Shown one piece after another: positions 55,414 through 62,827 of a stretch of DNA of 64,000 nucleotides (position 1 is the stretch's first letter; every line of letters starts with the position of its first letter). The stretch is from Kitasatospora sp. MMS16-BH015 (GTDB taxonomy: Bacteria; Actinomycetota; Actinomycetes; Streptomycetales; Streptomycetaceae): the NCBI RefSeq assembly GCF_002943525.1, contig NZ_CP025394.1, positions 1,798,001-1,862,000 of the forward strand. Reading direction: 5' to 3'. The notes below the pieces were generated by a model that was not told where the DNA came from, searched no databases, and was given only the letters and a program-made list of their open reading frames with translations. The position numbers were made by a program, and so were the translations under genes.

Positions 55414-56100
55414 GTGGACATCCTGCTCATCGGCGGCCTGTGGCTGGACGGCACCGCCTGGGACGCGGTGGTACCCGCCCTTGAGGCGCTCGGGCACCGC
55501 CCGCAGGCCGTGACCCTGCCGGGCCAGGGCGACGGGCGTTCGTCCGCCACGCTCGACGACCAGGTGGCGGCGGTCCTCGCCGCCGTCGACGAAGCGGCGG
55601 AGCCGCCGCTGATCGTGGCGCACTCGGCCGCCTGCACCCTCGGTTGGCTGGCTGTCGACGCCCGCCCGGACCGGGTGGCCAAGCTGGCGCTGATCGGCGG
55701 CTTCCCGAACGGGGACGGTCAGCCGTACGCCGACTTCTTCGAGATCCGCGACGGCGCCATGCCCTTCCCCGGCTGGGGCCCGTTCGAGGGAGCGGACAGC
55801 GCCGACCTGACCCCGGAACATCGGCAGCGCATCGCAGCCGAGGCCATCCCCGTCCCCGAGCAGGTGGCCAACGGCGTGGTCCGGCTGACGGACGAGCGCC
55901 GCTACGAGGTCCCGGTGGTGGTGATCTGCCCTGAGTTCACCCCGGCACAGGCCCGCGAATGGATCGCCGCCGGCGAGGGGCCTGAACTCGTCCGGGCCGA
56001 GCGGGTCGAGTTCGTCGACATCGACTCCGGCCACTGGCCGATGTTCACCAAGCCGGCCGAACTCGCCCGTCTCCTCGACGAGACGGCCTCCCGAAGCTGA
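55414..56100 (+). CDS. Alpha/beta-hydrolase
   Basis: The 228-residue protein has the fold landmarks LIGGLWLDGTAWDAVVPAL at the start, an AHSAACTLGW segment at the nucleophile elbow (serine in HSAA, not the classical GxSxG), and a late VDIDSGHWPMFTKPAEL with the catalytic histidine. The substrate is unknown. The frame starts at TTG 55396; GTG 55402 and GTG 55414 are alternatives. I preferred 55414 because GTGAG lies 7 bp before it and the strand begins there. It is divergent from the WYL regulator. Confidence 0.8.
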   Translation: MDILLIGGLWLDGTAWDAVVPALEALGHRPQAVTLPGQGDGRSSATLDDQVAAVLAAVDEAAEPPLIVAHSAACTLGWLAVDARPDRVAKLALIGGFPNGDGQPYADFFEIRDGAMPFPGWGPFEGADSADLTPEHRQRIAAEAIPVPEQVANGVVRLTDERRYEVPVVVICPEFTPAQAREWIAAGEGPELVRAERVEFVDIDSGHWPMFTKPAELARLLDETASRS

Positions 56101-56141
56101 AACGACCGGGGAACCCACCTCGACGAGGACGGCACGCCCAG

Positions 56142-56255
56142 GGCCGCTTCCTCTTCAGCAGGACGGCCGAACTCTTCGAGGACCACGGCCACACCCGCGT
56201 CCGCCGGGTCGCCAAGCACTTCTGGACCATGTGCAGGCAGGTGGCCCCTGCCTGA
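56142..56255 (+). pseudogene. C-terminal remnant of an acetyltransferase-like gene
   Basis: The frame reads FLFSRTAELFEDHGHTRVRR and VAKHFWTM before its stop. This resembles the last strands of GNAT enzymes, where a segment like LFEAHGFxRxRxVGKH ends the fold. No domain precedes it and no start codon or ribosome site is present, so only about 38 residues remain. It follows the hydrolase gene by 41 bp and looks like a leftover of a deletion. Confidence 0.45.
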
Positions 56256-56352
56256 ACGGCGCGCGCCGCCACCAGCAGGCGATCACCTCCTCCTCCCGTC
56301 GTCCCCACTGCCGGCCCACCCGCTGCCGCCTCGACGGCCTAGACTCGCGCCG

Positions 56353-56916
56353 GTGCGCCCCGAGACACCCCACCCGCCGAGCGTCGCTCCGGCCACCCGA
56401 GCCCCCCTCCTCTTCCTGGACGTGGACGGCCCCCTCAATCCGTACGCCGCGCAGCCGGAACGACGCCCGGCCGGGTACACCACCATCCGCGTGCCCCGCG
56501 CGGAACCCGGCGATGCCTACGGCCGGCACCGGCCCCTACGCGTCTGGCTCAACCCCGACCACGGCCGGGAACTCCTGGCCCTCGGCTTCGAGCTCTGCTG
56601 GGCCACCACCTGGATGGACCTGGCCAACCGATGGATCGGCCCCACCCTCGGCCTGCCCGAACTCCCCTTCGTCGACTTCGGTACGGACCTCTTCACCGAA
56701 CGCCCCGACGGCGTCCACTGGAAGACCGACCACCTGATCGCCCACGCCGCCGGCCGCCCCTTCGCCTGGGTCGACGACAAACAGGCCCCCGTCGATCACA
56801 CCCACGTCACCACCCACCACCAGGCTCCAGCCCTCCTGCACCACGTCAACCCCCGCCTCGGCCTCCGCCCCACCGACTTCGCGACCCTCGCCGCCTTCGC
56901 CACCACCCACAGCTGA
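56353..56916 (+). CDS. HAD-fold domain protein
   Basis: The 187-residue protein has the HAD motif I in LLFLDVDGPLNP, where DxD marks the nucleophile. Motif II may be ATTWMDLAN, and the later FAWVDDKQAP carries acidic residues of motif IV. It resembles the small actinobacterial HAD proteins related to the nucleotidase/kinase branch; the substrate is unknown. It starts at GTG 56353 and is monocistronic. Its stop codon is the first part of a large terminator hairpin. Confidence 0.75.
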   Translation: MRPETPHPPSVAPATRAPLLFLDVDGPLNPYAAQPERRPAGYTTIRVPRAEPGDAYGRHRPLRVWLNPDHGRELLALGFELCWATTWMDLANRWIGPTLGLPELPFVDFGTDLFTERPDGVHWKTDHLIAHAAGRPFAWVDDKQAPVDHTHVTTHHQAPALLHHVNPRLGLRPTDFATLAAFATTHS

Positions 56917-56970
56917 CCCCCACCTGACCGGTTCCGTCGTCACCTGACGGAACCGGTCAGGTGGGGGTCA
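56914..56970. terminator. Perfect 25-bp hairpin, bidirectional terminator
   Basis: The arms 56914-56938 and 56946-56970 are perfectly complementary with a 7-nt loop. The left arm begins with the TGA stop codon of the HAD gene (TGACCCCCACCTGACCGG). Even for this genome, 25 uninterrupted base pairs is exceptional. Confidence 0.85.
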
Positions 56971-57072
56971 AGCCGCACCACGAGCAGTGCAGCAGCGACT
57001 CCGCTCCGCCCACCAGGCGGCACTGCGTCTCGCCCTCGCCCCGAACCGGACAGCACCCCACAGGCCGCCCTA

Positions 57073-57597
57073 TCAGAGCCGCGCCACGATCGAACGGGCC
57101 AGCACCATCAGCTTGGCCTGGGCAAGGAGCCCGGCGTTGTCGTCCACGGTGTAGCTCGTGTACGTCACGGCGAAGGCCGCCGTGCCGGAGTCCACCGAGA
57201 GCCTGCCACCGCCCGAGACGGGCTCGTAGACCGCGAGATCGCCGATGCCCCCCACGTTCACCGCCTTGCCCGGGATGGCCGACAGCTCCACCTTGTGCGG
57301 CAGGCCGCTGACGGTGATCATGCGCGTGCGGGAGGCGTCCCAGTAGTTGCAGTTGCTGTACGAGGGGGCTTCGACGACCTCGCTGCTGCCTGCGAGGGGG
57401 TGCCCCAAGGCCTCCTTCACCTGGTCGTCGGTCGCGAGGGTGCAGGGCGACAGAACCCGGGTCTTCGGGATGGACGGTGCGCTGGAGGTGGACTGCGGAG
57501 TGTCGACGTGGCACTGCGAGGTGAGGTAGCCGAGAACGAGGAGAATGCCGGCCAACAGCATCCGCGGCCCAGCCCCCCAACGGAAGTTCGTGGTCAC
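57073..57597 (-). CDS. Membrane-anchored or exported DUF3558-like protein
   Basis: The 174-residue protein has one N-terminal hydrophobic segment (MLLAGILLVLGYL, about residues 12-24). An external domain follows that opens SPCTLATDDQVKEALGHPLA and continues SYSNCNYWDASRTRM. This Cys-pair pattern resembles the DUF3558 lipoproteins of actinobacteria. The cysteine after the hydrophobic segment (TSQC) is not in a normal lipobox, so it may be a membrane anchor. GTG 57597 overlaps the stop of a 24-codon ORF. Upstream in-frame ATGs exist without ribosome sites. The function is unknown. Confidence 0.65.
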   Translation of the reverse strand: MTTNFRWGAGPRMLLAGILLVLGYLTSQCHVDTPQSTSSAPSIPKTRVLSPCTLATDDQVKEALGHPLAGSSEVVEAPSYSNCNYWDASRTRMITVSGLPHKVELSAIPGKAVNVGGIGDLAVYEPVSGGGRLSVDSGTAAFAVTYTSYTVDDNAGLLAQAKLMVLARSIVARL

Positions 57598-57668
57598 GAC
57601 CGGCCCCCGGCCGCCCACACGGCGACACCCGGCAGTCGGAGAGCGGTCGGTGCACAGCATCTGCTCAT
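57594..57668 (-). CDS. Short ORF coupled to the DUF3558-like gene
   Basis: An ATG frame of 24 residues (MSRCCAPTALRLPGVAVWAA...) has AAGGAG 7 bp upstream and ends with a TGA that overlaps the GTG of the following gene (GTGA). This suggests a translated leader that passes ribosomes on to the DUF3558-like gene. It may instead be part of a longer, differently started protein. Confidence 0.35.
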   Translation of the reverse strand: MSRCCAPTALRLPGVAVWAAGGRS

Positions 57669-57723
57669 GGGGCATCTCCTTGGTGACTCGGCCGACGTAC
57701 GAGAAATCGACGCACCGGAAGCC

Positions 57724-57788
57724 AAGTTGACAGCGCGTCAACTTCTCTACGGGCCATCCAGACTACGTCAGCCAAGATGAATTCATCT
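57724..57788. promoter_or_regulatory. Two perfect palindromes upstream of the DUF3558-like gene
   Basis: AAGTTGAC-N5-GTCAACTT (57724-57744) and AGATGAATTCATCT (57775-57788) are both perfect dyads in an AT-rich patch. They lie 56-120 bp upstream of the coupled short ORF, in the place of an operator or promoter for the minus-strand genes. The regulator is unknown. Confidence 0.45.
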
Positions 57789-57851
57789 ACCCATTTCATC
57801 CACTACGGCTCATCGGCAGGAGCTCTCCGCCCCCGCACAACCCACCCGTCC

Positions 57852-58030
57852 GGTGGGACCGTCGAGGCGGCGATACGGGCCGCGCCGCTGGGCGCTTGGG
57901 GCTGCGAGGACTTGGACGAGGCGGCGGAGCAGGCCGCCTTCTCCGCCGAGGCCACCCACGCCCACCCGGGCAGGATCGCGGGCGCGGTGACCACGGCACT
58001 CGCCGCCGCCCTGGCCGCGCGCAGCCGGAA
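57852..58030 (+). pseudogene. Fragment of an ADP-ribosylglycohydrolase gene
   Basis: One frame reads AAIRAAPLGAWGCEDLDEAA, then AFSAEATHAHPGRIAGAV. This matches the conserved segment (R.APLGAW...SAEVTHAHPEGIAGA) of ADP-ribosylglycohydrolase-family proteins. Both flanks lack the rest of the family, including the metal-binding acidic motifs, so only about 60 of 300 residues survive. The sequence continues as unrelated basic residues. Confidence 0.6.
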
Positions 58031-58210
58031 CCGGCCCACGCCAACCCCGCCGACAAGGCCACCGAGTAGAACCCGACCGTGCCGACTCCTCAGGCCGAGT
58101 TGCAGCAAGAGCAAGAGCAGGCTGAACCCGGCCTGCCCCTGCCGGCCACCGCACGACGGAGCCGGGGACAGGCAGACCCGCCCCCGGCAGGCGTCACAGC
58201 GCGGCGGGCG

Positions 58211-59206
58211 TCACAGCGCGGCGGGTGGGGCCGAGAGGACGATACGGGAGCCGATGTCCTGGTAGCCGGCGCGGCGGAAGGCGGCGGCCATGGGGGTGTT
58301 GGCCGCGTCGGTGTCGGCGCGGATGCGGATGGCGCCGCGCGTGGCGTGGGAGCGGGTGATCTCGGCGAGGAGTTCGTCGGCGAGGCCTTGGCCGCGGAGT
58401 CCGGGGAGGACGCCCAGGTAGCCGACCACCGGGCCGGCGCCGTTGGCCGAGGGGATGGCGAAGCCGGCGGGGTGGCCGTCCGGGGTGAGGGCGATGCGCC
58501 ACCAGGAGCGGTCGCCGGGCATGGTGAGGTAGCTGTCGAGGGTGTCTCGGGCCTGTTGGGCCGGGTCGGCCGAGCCGGAGGCAAGGCGGGTGGAGTCGTC
58601 CAGGCTGCCTTCGGCGACGCGGCGGAACAGCTCCACGAACACCTCGTCGCGCGGCTCGGCCGCGAAGCTCAACCGGGCCCCGCCCACCGGGGTCGGGACG
58701 GCAGCCTCCACCCCTGGCCGCCACTCGAACCGCAGCCGGTGCAACTCCTCACCGAGCCCGGCGTCCCGGGCAGCGGCCAGCCGCCACCGCAGGCCCGCCG
58801 GCGGTGATACAGGCGAGCCCGCCCCCAACTCGGGCGTAGCGGCGACCGATCCAGGCGCGGCCACCCCGCCCGGCGGAAGTATCAGGTGGTATTCGGGAGC
58901 CGTACCGAAGGCAGCGTGCGCCGCACGGAGCAGCTCCGCCCCGAGCGCAACCGGATCGGGCACGGCCTCGCTCACCCAGAGGCAGTCGAGCGCGAGCGGC
59001 TCGGGTGATTCGGGGAAGGCCCACCAGACGGCCCGGGCGAGCAGCTGCCCGTCGGCGGCCTCGGCCACCCAGGTGCGCTCGTGCCGGTACTCACCGGTGG
59101 CCAAGCCGGCCCGGTACGCGGCGGGATCGACCCGGTCGAACGGGGCCGCGGGCGCGCAGGACAGCAGGCGGGGAAGATCGGGCTCAACAGTCGGGCGGTA
59201 CAACAC
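58211..59206 (-). CDS. GNAT acetyltransferase (two-domain)
   Basis: The 331-residue protein has a poorly conserved N-terminal half and a C-terminal GNAT domain with the acetyl-CoA motif VVGYLGVLPGLRGQGLADEL. RIRADTDAANTPMAAAFRRAGY supplies the last strands. The start is GTG 59206 with GGAGG 5 bp before it. A very short ORF with a consensus ribosome site lies 45 bp upstream on the same strand and shares its promoter. The substrate is unknown. Confidence 0.82.
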   Translation of the reverse strand: MLYRPTVEPDLPRLLSCAPAAPFDRVDPAAYRAGLATGEYRHERTWVAEAADGQLLARAVWWAFPESPEPLALDCLWVSEAVPDPVALGAELLRAAHAAFGTAPEYHLILPPGGVAAPGSVAATPELGAGSPVSPPAGLRWRLAAARDAGLGEELHRLRFEWRPGVEAAVPTPVGGARLSFAAEPRDEVFVELFRRVAEGSLDDSTRLASGSADPAQQARDTLDSYLTMPGDRSWWRIALTPDGHPAGFAIPSANGAGPVVGYLGVLPGLRGQGLADELLAEITRSHATRGAIRIRADTDAANTPMAAAFRRAGYQDIGSRIVLSAPPAAL

Positions 59207-59251
59207 AACTGCCTCCAGGCAGTCGGGCCGGCACCCCCGTACGGCGGCGGC

Positions 59252-59320
59252 TCAACCCCGCAGGGTCGGCGCACCGCCCGGAAGCACCGAGCGGACGGAA
59301 ACAGAACAACGGCTACTCAC
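59252..59320 (-). CDS. 22-residue short ORF (possible leader peptide) upstream of the acetyltransferase
   Basis: The frame GTG-AGT-AGC... encodes MSSRCSVSVRSVLPGGAPTL plus two residues and a stop. It is preceded at 6 bp by AAGGAGGT, a perfect Shine-Dalgarno sequence, which is rare by chance. A GC-rich segment lies between it and the acetyltransferase gene 45 bp downstream. It may be a regulatory leader or a real small protein. I know no homologue. Confidence 0.5.
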   Translation of the reverse strand: MSSRCSVSVRSVLPGGAPTLRG

Positions 59321-59395
59321 TCGGCACCTCCTTCTCACTCGTCTCGTTCACATGCCCATGCGTTCGACAGTGCACCGAACAGCCAGCTGTGCCCG

Positions 59396-59425
59396 AAGCT
59401 AGACGCCTGCCAGCTGACGCGTCAA
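59396..59425 (-). promoter_or_regulatory. Promoter of the short ORF/acetyltransferase unit
   Basis: On the minus strand TTGACG (59420-59425) and TAGCTT (59396-59401) are separated by 18 bp. Transcription would begin near 59389, about 70 bp before the short ORF. Confidence 0.45.
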
Positions 59426-59442
59426 CAGTTTTTCCGCCACCT

Positions 59443-59937
59443 TCACCCGCTCGGAGCAGCGGAAACGGAAACCTCCACCGCACCGACGCCGTCCTCGGAC
59501 CCGCCCCCGGCTCCGGACGCGCCCCCGGACGCACCCCCGGAGACGTCGGCCCCGACCCCGACCCCGGCCCCGGTCACCCAGTGCCCCCGCACCGCATCCG
59601 TCGGCCGCTGCTCCCCCAGGGCGCCGAGCCCCCACTCCCCCAGCGCGGCCACCACCTGACGCAGGGCCACTCCACGCTCGGTGAGCTCGTAGACCGTCGC
59701 ATTGGCGGGCCGTTCCAGGCGGCGCCGCACGACCAGCTCCTCCGCCTCCAGCTGCTTCAGCCGGGCGGCGAGGATGTCGGTGCTGACGCCGGGCAGGTCG
59801 GCGTGCAGGTCGGTGTAGCGGCGCGGGCCGCCGAGGAGTTCACGGACGATCAGGAGGCTCCAGCGCTCCCCCACAGCGTCCAGGGCCCGGGCGACGGCGC
59901 AGTACTGGTCGTAGCTTCGGCGTGACTGGCGTGACAT
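59443..59937 (-). CDS. HxlR-family transcriptional regulator
   Basis: The 164-residue protein has the HxlR winged helix: CAVARALDAVGERWSLLIVR, then RRYTDLHADLPGVSTDILAA and the wing LVVRRRLERPANATVYEL. About 45 Gly/Ser/Val residues follow the domain, with a repeated GGASGGASGAG. The ATG 59937 directly precedes SRQSRRSYDQYCAV, the normal HxlR start; the frame is open 55 codons upstream. Two AT-rich palindromes lie just upstream in the intergenic region it shares with the aminotransferase gene. Confidence 0.85.
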   Translation of the reverse strand: MSRQSRRSYDQYCAVARALDAVGERWSLLIVRELLGGPRRYTDLHADLPGVSTDILAARLKQLEAEELVVRRRLERPANATVYELTERGVALRQVVAALGEWGLGALGEQRPTDAVRGHWVTGAGVGVGADVSGGASGGASGAGGGSEDGVGAVEVSVSAAPSG

Positions 59938-59949
59938 GCCGATCAGCAT

Positions 59950-59984
59950 AACCAAAAGGTTGGACTTTCCAAGTGGATACTTGG
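59950..59984. promoter_or_regulatory. Two palindromes between HxlR and aminotransferase genes
   Basis: AACC-AAAA-GGTT (59950-59961) and CCAAGT-GGAT-ACTTGG (59969-59984) are perfect dyads 7 bp apart. They lie 13-47 bp upstream of the HxlR start. HxlR proteins bind such sites, often at their own promoter and that of the facing gene. Confidence 0.55.
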
Positions 59985-60104
59985 TAGAACAAAGCAACCA
60001 GAGCAGCAGGTTGCGAACAGCGAGCACCACGCGGCGGGCACGAGCGGCGGGCCGACCAACGGCACGCGGCAGGGCCCACGGCGCGGACGGTCGGGAGGCC
60101 ACTG

Positions 60105-61316
60105 ATGGAGTTTCGGCAGTCCAGCAAGCTGGCGGGCGTGTGTTACGAGATCCGCGGGCCGGTGGTCGACCAGGCCAACGCGCTGGAGGAGGCCGGCCAC
60201 AGCGTGCTGCGGCTGAACACCGGCAACCCGGCGCCGTTCGGCTTCGAGGCGCCCGAGGAGATCATCCAGGACATCATCCGGAACCTCCCCAACGCCCACG
60301 GCTACAGCGATTCGCGCGGCATCCTGCCCGCCCGCCGGGCCGTCGTGCAGTACTACCAGCAGCGCGGCGTCGAGGGCGTCACGGTGGACGACGTCTACCT
60401 CGGCAACGGCGCCTCCGAGCTGATCCAGATGGCCGTGCAGGCCCTGGTCGACGACGGGGACGAAGTGCTCGTGCCCGCGCCCGACTTCCCGCTCTGGACG
60501 GCCGTGGTGCGGCTGGCCGGGGGCAAGGCCGTGCACTACCTCTGCGACGAGGAGGCCGACTGGTACCCGGACCTCGACGACATCGCGAGCAAGATCAGCC
60601 ACCGCACCAAGGCCATCGTGGTGATCAACCCGAACAACCCTACGGGCGCGGTCTACCCGAAGGAGCTCCTGGAGGGCATCCTCGGGCTCGCCCGCCGGCA
60701 CGGCCTGATGGTGCTCGCCGACGAGATCTACGACAAGATCCTCTACGACGGCGTCGAGCACCACTGCCTGGCCGCGCTCGCCGACGACGTGGTCACCCTG
60801 ACCTTCAACGGGCTCTCCAAGGCGTACCGGGTCGCGGGTTTCCGCAGCGGCTGGCTGGTGGTCTCCGGCCCCAAGCAGCGCGCCAAGGACTACCTGGAGG
60901 GCCTCACCATGCTCGCGGGCATGCGGCTCTGCCCGAACGTGCCCGCCCAGTACGCGGTGCAGGCGGCCCTCGGCGGCCACCAGTCGATCAACGACCTGAC
61001 CCTCCCGAACGGCCGGCTCACCGAGCAACGGGACGTCACCTGGCGCGCGCTCAACGAGATCCCCGGCGTCAGCTGCGTCAAGCCCAAGGGGGCGCTCTAC
61101 GCCTTCGCCAAGCTCGATCCGGCCGTGCACAAGATCGTCGACGACGAGCAGTTCGTCCTCGACCTGCTGCTCCGCGAGAAGATCCACATCGTCCAGGGCA
61201 CCGGCTTCAACTGGCCGCGCCCCGACCACTTCCGCTTCGTCACCCTCCCCCGCGCCGACGACCTGGAGACGGCGATCAGCCGGATCGGCCGCTTCCTGAC
61301 CACGTACCGCCAGTAG
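60105..61316 (+). CDS. Pyridoxal-phosphate-dependent aminotransferase (class I/II, AlaA-like)
   Basis: The 403-residue fold-type I aminotransferase has the expected residues: VVINPNNPTGAVYPKE for the phosphate and pyridine contacts, ADEIYDKILYD, and the lysine in LTFNGLSKAYRVAGFRSGW that forms the internal aldimine. FRFVTLPRADDLE includes the substrate-carboxylate arginine region. It is closest in pattern to AlaA/AlaC alanine transaminases and related tyrosine-type enzymes. It is divergent from the HxlR regulator. Confidence 0.93.
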   Translation: MEFRQSSKLAGVCYEIRGPVVDQANALEEAGHSVLRLNTGNPAPFGFEAPEEIIQDIIRNLPNAHGYSDSRGILPARRAVVQYYQQRGVEGVTVDDVYLGNGASELIQMAVQALVDDGDEVLVPAPDFPLWTAVVRLAGGKAVHYLCDEEADWYPDLDDIASKISHRTKAIVVINPNNPTGAVYPKELLEGILGLARRHGLMVLADEIYDKILYDGVEHHCLAALADDVVTLTFNGLSKAYRVAGFRSGWLVVSGPKQRAKDYLEGLTMLAGMRLCPNVPAQYAVQAALGGHQSINDLTLPNGRLTEQRDVTWRALNEIPGVSCVKPKGALYAFAKLDPAVHKIVDDEQFVLDLLLREKIHIVQGTGFNWPRPDHFRFVTLPRADDLETAISRIGRFLTTYRQ

Positions 61317-61401
61317 CGCCCGTTCGCCCCCGTCCGGCCCACCCCCGGCGTACCCTCGGTGAGCCCGGGGCCGGGCCGGACGTTCGAAGGGGGCACACCT
61401 G

Positions 61402-62043
61402 ATGAACCAGCGACCCGAGGGCGGCGACCGCACCGGCGGCGGCGACGCCGACAGCGATGGCAACGCTAACAGCCGGGTGAGCCGTGGCGGCTGGGAGCAG
61501 CGACTCCCCGCTTTCCTGCACCCGCCCGCACTGCTCCGCGACCGCGTCGGGCTGGCGGGCGAACGGGTCGTCACCCCGCGCCTGGCCCTCCTCTTCGCGG
61601 GAGCGGCGGCCCTGCTCCTCCCCTGGACGGTGACGCTCTTCCTCACCCTCCCCGCCCGCGAACAGGCCCAGCGCTGGAACATCGCCTGGGGCGGCTTCGA
61701 CGCCCTCCTCATCCTGGTCTTCACCGGCGCGGCCGTCCGCATCCTCCGCCTCTCCCCCAAGAGCGCCTTCGTCAACGCAGCCGCAGCAACCCTCCTGGTG
61801 GTCGACGCCTGGTTCGACATCATGACGGCCCCCACCACGAGCGAACTCGTCCAGGCCCTCCTGATGGCCGCCCTGGTCGAGCTCCCGATGGCCGCCCTCT
61901 GCGCCCGGACCGCCCTCCGCGTCCTCTCCCTCCTCGAACAGGCCCGCCCCTACCTCGTCGAGGCCGGCTTCACCGTCCACAACGGCCGCCTCGTCCCGCC
62001 CCCACCCGATCCCTCGACACCCCCCGGCGCACCGAGCCCCTGA
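61402..62043 (+). CDS. Integral membrane protein of unknown function
   Basis: The 213-residue protein has a hydrophilic N-terminus rich in Gly/Asp/Arg (1-60). About four membrane helices follow: RLALLFAGAAALLLPWTVTL, ALLILVFTGAAVRIL, AAAATLLVVDAWFDI, and a last one near ALLMAALVELPMAAL. The basic-proline C-terminus ends PPPPDPSTPPGAPSP. I do not recognise a family. Its ATG lies 85 bp after the aminotransferase stop. Confidence 0.7.
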   Translation: MNQRPEGGDRTGGGDADSDGNANSRVSRGGWEQRLPAFLHPPALLRDRVGLAGERVVTPRLALLFAGAAALLLPWTVTLFLTLPAREQAQRWNIAWGGFDALLILVFTGAAVRILRLSPKSAFVNAAAATLLVVDAWFDIMTAPTTSELVQALLMAALVELPMAALCARTALRVLSLLEQARPYLVEAGFTVHNGRLVPPPPDPSTPPGAPSP

Positions 62044-62082
62044 CACCGAGCCCCTGACACCGTGCCTCCGCCGCAGGGCCCC

Positions 62083-62418
62083 TCACCGCCCCCGTGGGGC
62101 GTACATGATGATGCCCACGCCCGCCAGGCAGATGAGGGCGCCCAACACGTCGTAGCGGTCGGGGCGGTAGCCGTCGAGGGCCATGCCCCAGAGCAGGGAG
62201 CCCGCGACGAAGACGCCGCCGTAGGCGGCGAGGATGCGGCCGAAGTGGGAGTCGGCTTGGAGGGTGGCCACGAAGCCGTAGGCGCCCAGGGCGATGATGC
62301 CGGCGCCGATCCAGGGCCAGCCCCGGTGGTCGCGGGTGCCCTGCCAGACGAGCCAGGCACCGCCGATCTCCAGGACGGCGGCGAGGAGGAAGAGGAGGAT
62401 GGAGCGCAGGACGGTCAT
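62083..62418 (-). CDS. YnfA/UPF0060-family small membrane protein
   Basis: The 111-residue protein has four membrane helices. Typical patterns are [40 protein letters not shown] and [20 protein letters not shown]. It is similar to small multidrug-resistance-like transporters. The function in actinobacteria is not established. It converges on the membrane protein gene above with about 40 bp between. Confidence 0.88.
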   Translation of the reverse strand: MTVLRSILLFLLAAVLEIGGAWLVWQGTRDHRGWPWIGAGIIALGAYGFVATLQADSHFGRILAAYGGVFVAGSLLWGMALDGYRPDRYDVLGALICLAGVGIIMYAPRGR

Positions 62419-62454
62419 GGGCGGGAGTCTATGCAGCCGGACGAACCGGGTTGC

Positions 62455-62745
62455 TCAGCGCACGTAGCGGCGCAAGGTCTCGGTGGGCAGGGGGAAGGCG
62501 ACCGGGGCGGGAGGGCGAGCGGATCACCGTACGGGGTGGGCAGTGAGGCACGGTACCGCCCGTCGAGAGGGTCGCTGTGCGCGGTGACCTCGCGCCGCTC
62601 ACGGTCGATCACCAGGTACACCGGGATGCCCGCCTGCGCGTACGCCGCCGGCTTCTCCGCTCTGATCCGGTGGTCCGTGGAGCGGCAGGAGGTGGTGACC
62701 TCCACGACCATCACCACACCCGCCGGGTCGGTGCCACCGTACCGG
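62455..62745 (-). pseudogene. Uma2-family nuclease-like gene remnant (N-terminally truncated, frameshifted)
   Basis: The frame reads DPAGVVMVVEVTTSCRSTDH, then RAEKPAAYAQAGIPVYLVID and RYRASLPTPYGDPLALP, as in the C-terminal half of Uma2 (DUF820) proteins. After DPLALP a one-base shift restores APVAFPLPTETLRRYVR and a stop, as in intact members. The N-terminal half is missing; upstream lies the terminator hairpin of the neighbouring gene. The gene is therefore inactive. Confidence 0.7.
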
Positions 62746-62775
62746 CAGAGCAGAGCGGAGCAGGGCGAAAAGCGC

Positions 62776-62807
62776 CGAGGGGCGCGCGGAGAACCGCGCG
62801 CCCCTCG
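62776..62807 (-). terminator. Terminator of the phosphatase gene
   Basis: A perfect 14-bp GC-rich stem (CGAGGGGCGCGCGG) with an AGAA loop is followed on the minus strand by GCGCTTTT. It lies 20 bp past the phosphatase stop. This is a typical intrinsic terminator. Confidence 0.85.
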
Positions 62808-62827
62808 GGACCACCGAGCAGGACGGA

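Larger units (their letters stand above)
57598..58210. other. Region without complete genes, containing control elements and an ADP-ribosylglycohydrolase remnant
   Basis: This 613-bp stretch lies between the divergent-side start of the DUF3558-like gene and the end of the acetyltransferase at 58211. It holds the short coupled ORF, two palindromes and the pseudogene below. A 17-bp direct repeat GCGTCACAGCGCGGCGG occurs at 58191 and again at 58208. Nothing else is recognised. Confidence 0.5.
59207..59442. other. Spacer between the acetyltransferase and HxlR genes
   Basis: It contains the short ORF and promoter above. The HxlR gene ends at 59443 on the same strand, so the promoter lies directly after it. 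No other features are seen. Confidence 0.5.
62419..62827. other. Region with Uma2 remnant and terminator, no intact gene
   Basis: This 409-bp region lies between the YnfA gene start and the end of the phosphatase gene. It holds the Uma2-like pseudogene (62455-62745) and the phosphatase terminator (62776-62807). A promoter for YnfA must lie within or upstream of the pseudogene but was not identified. Confidence 0.5.
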
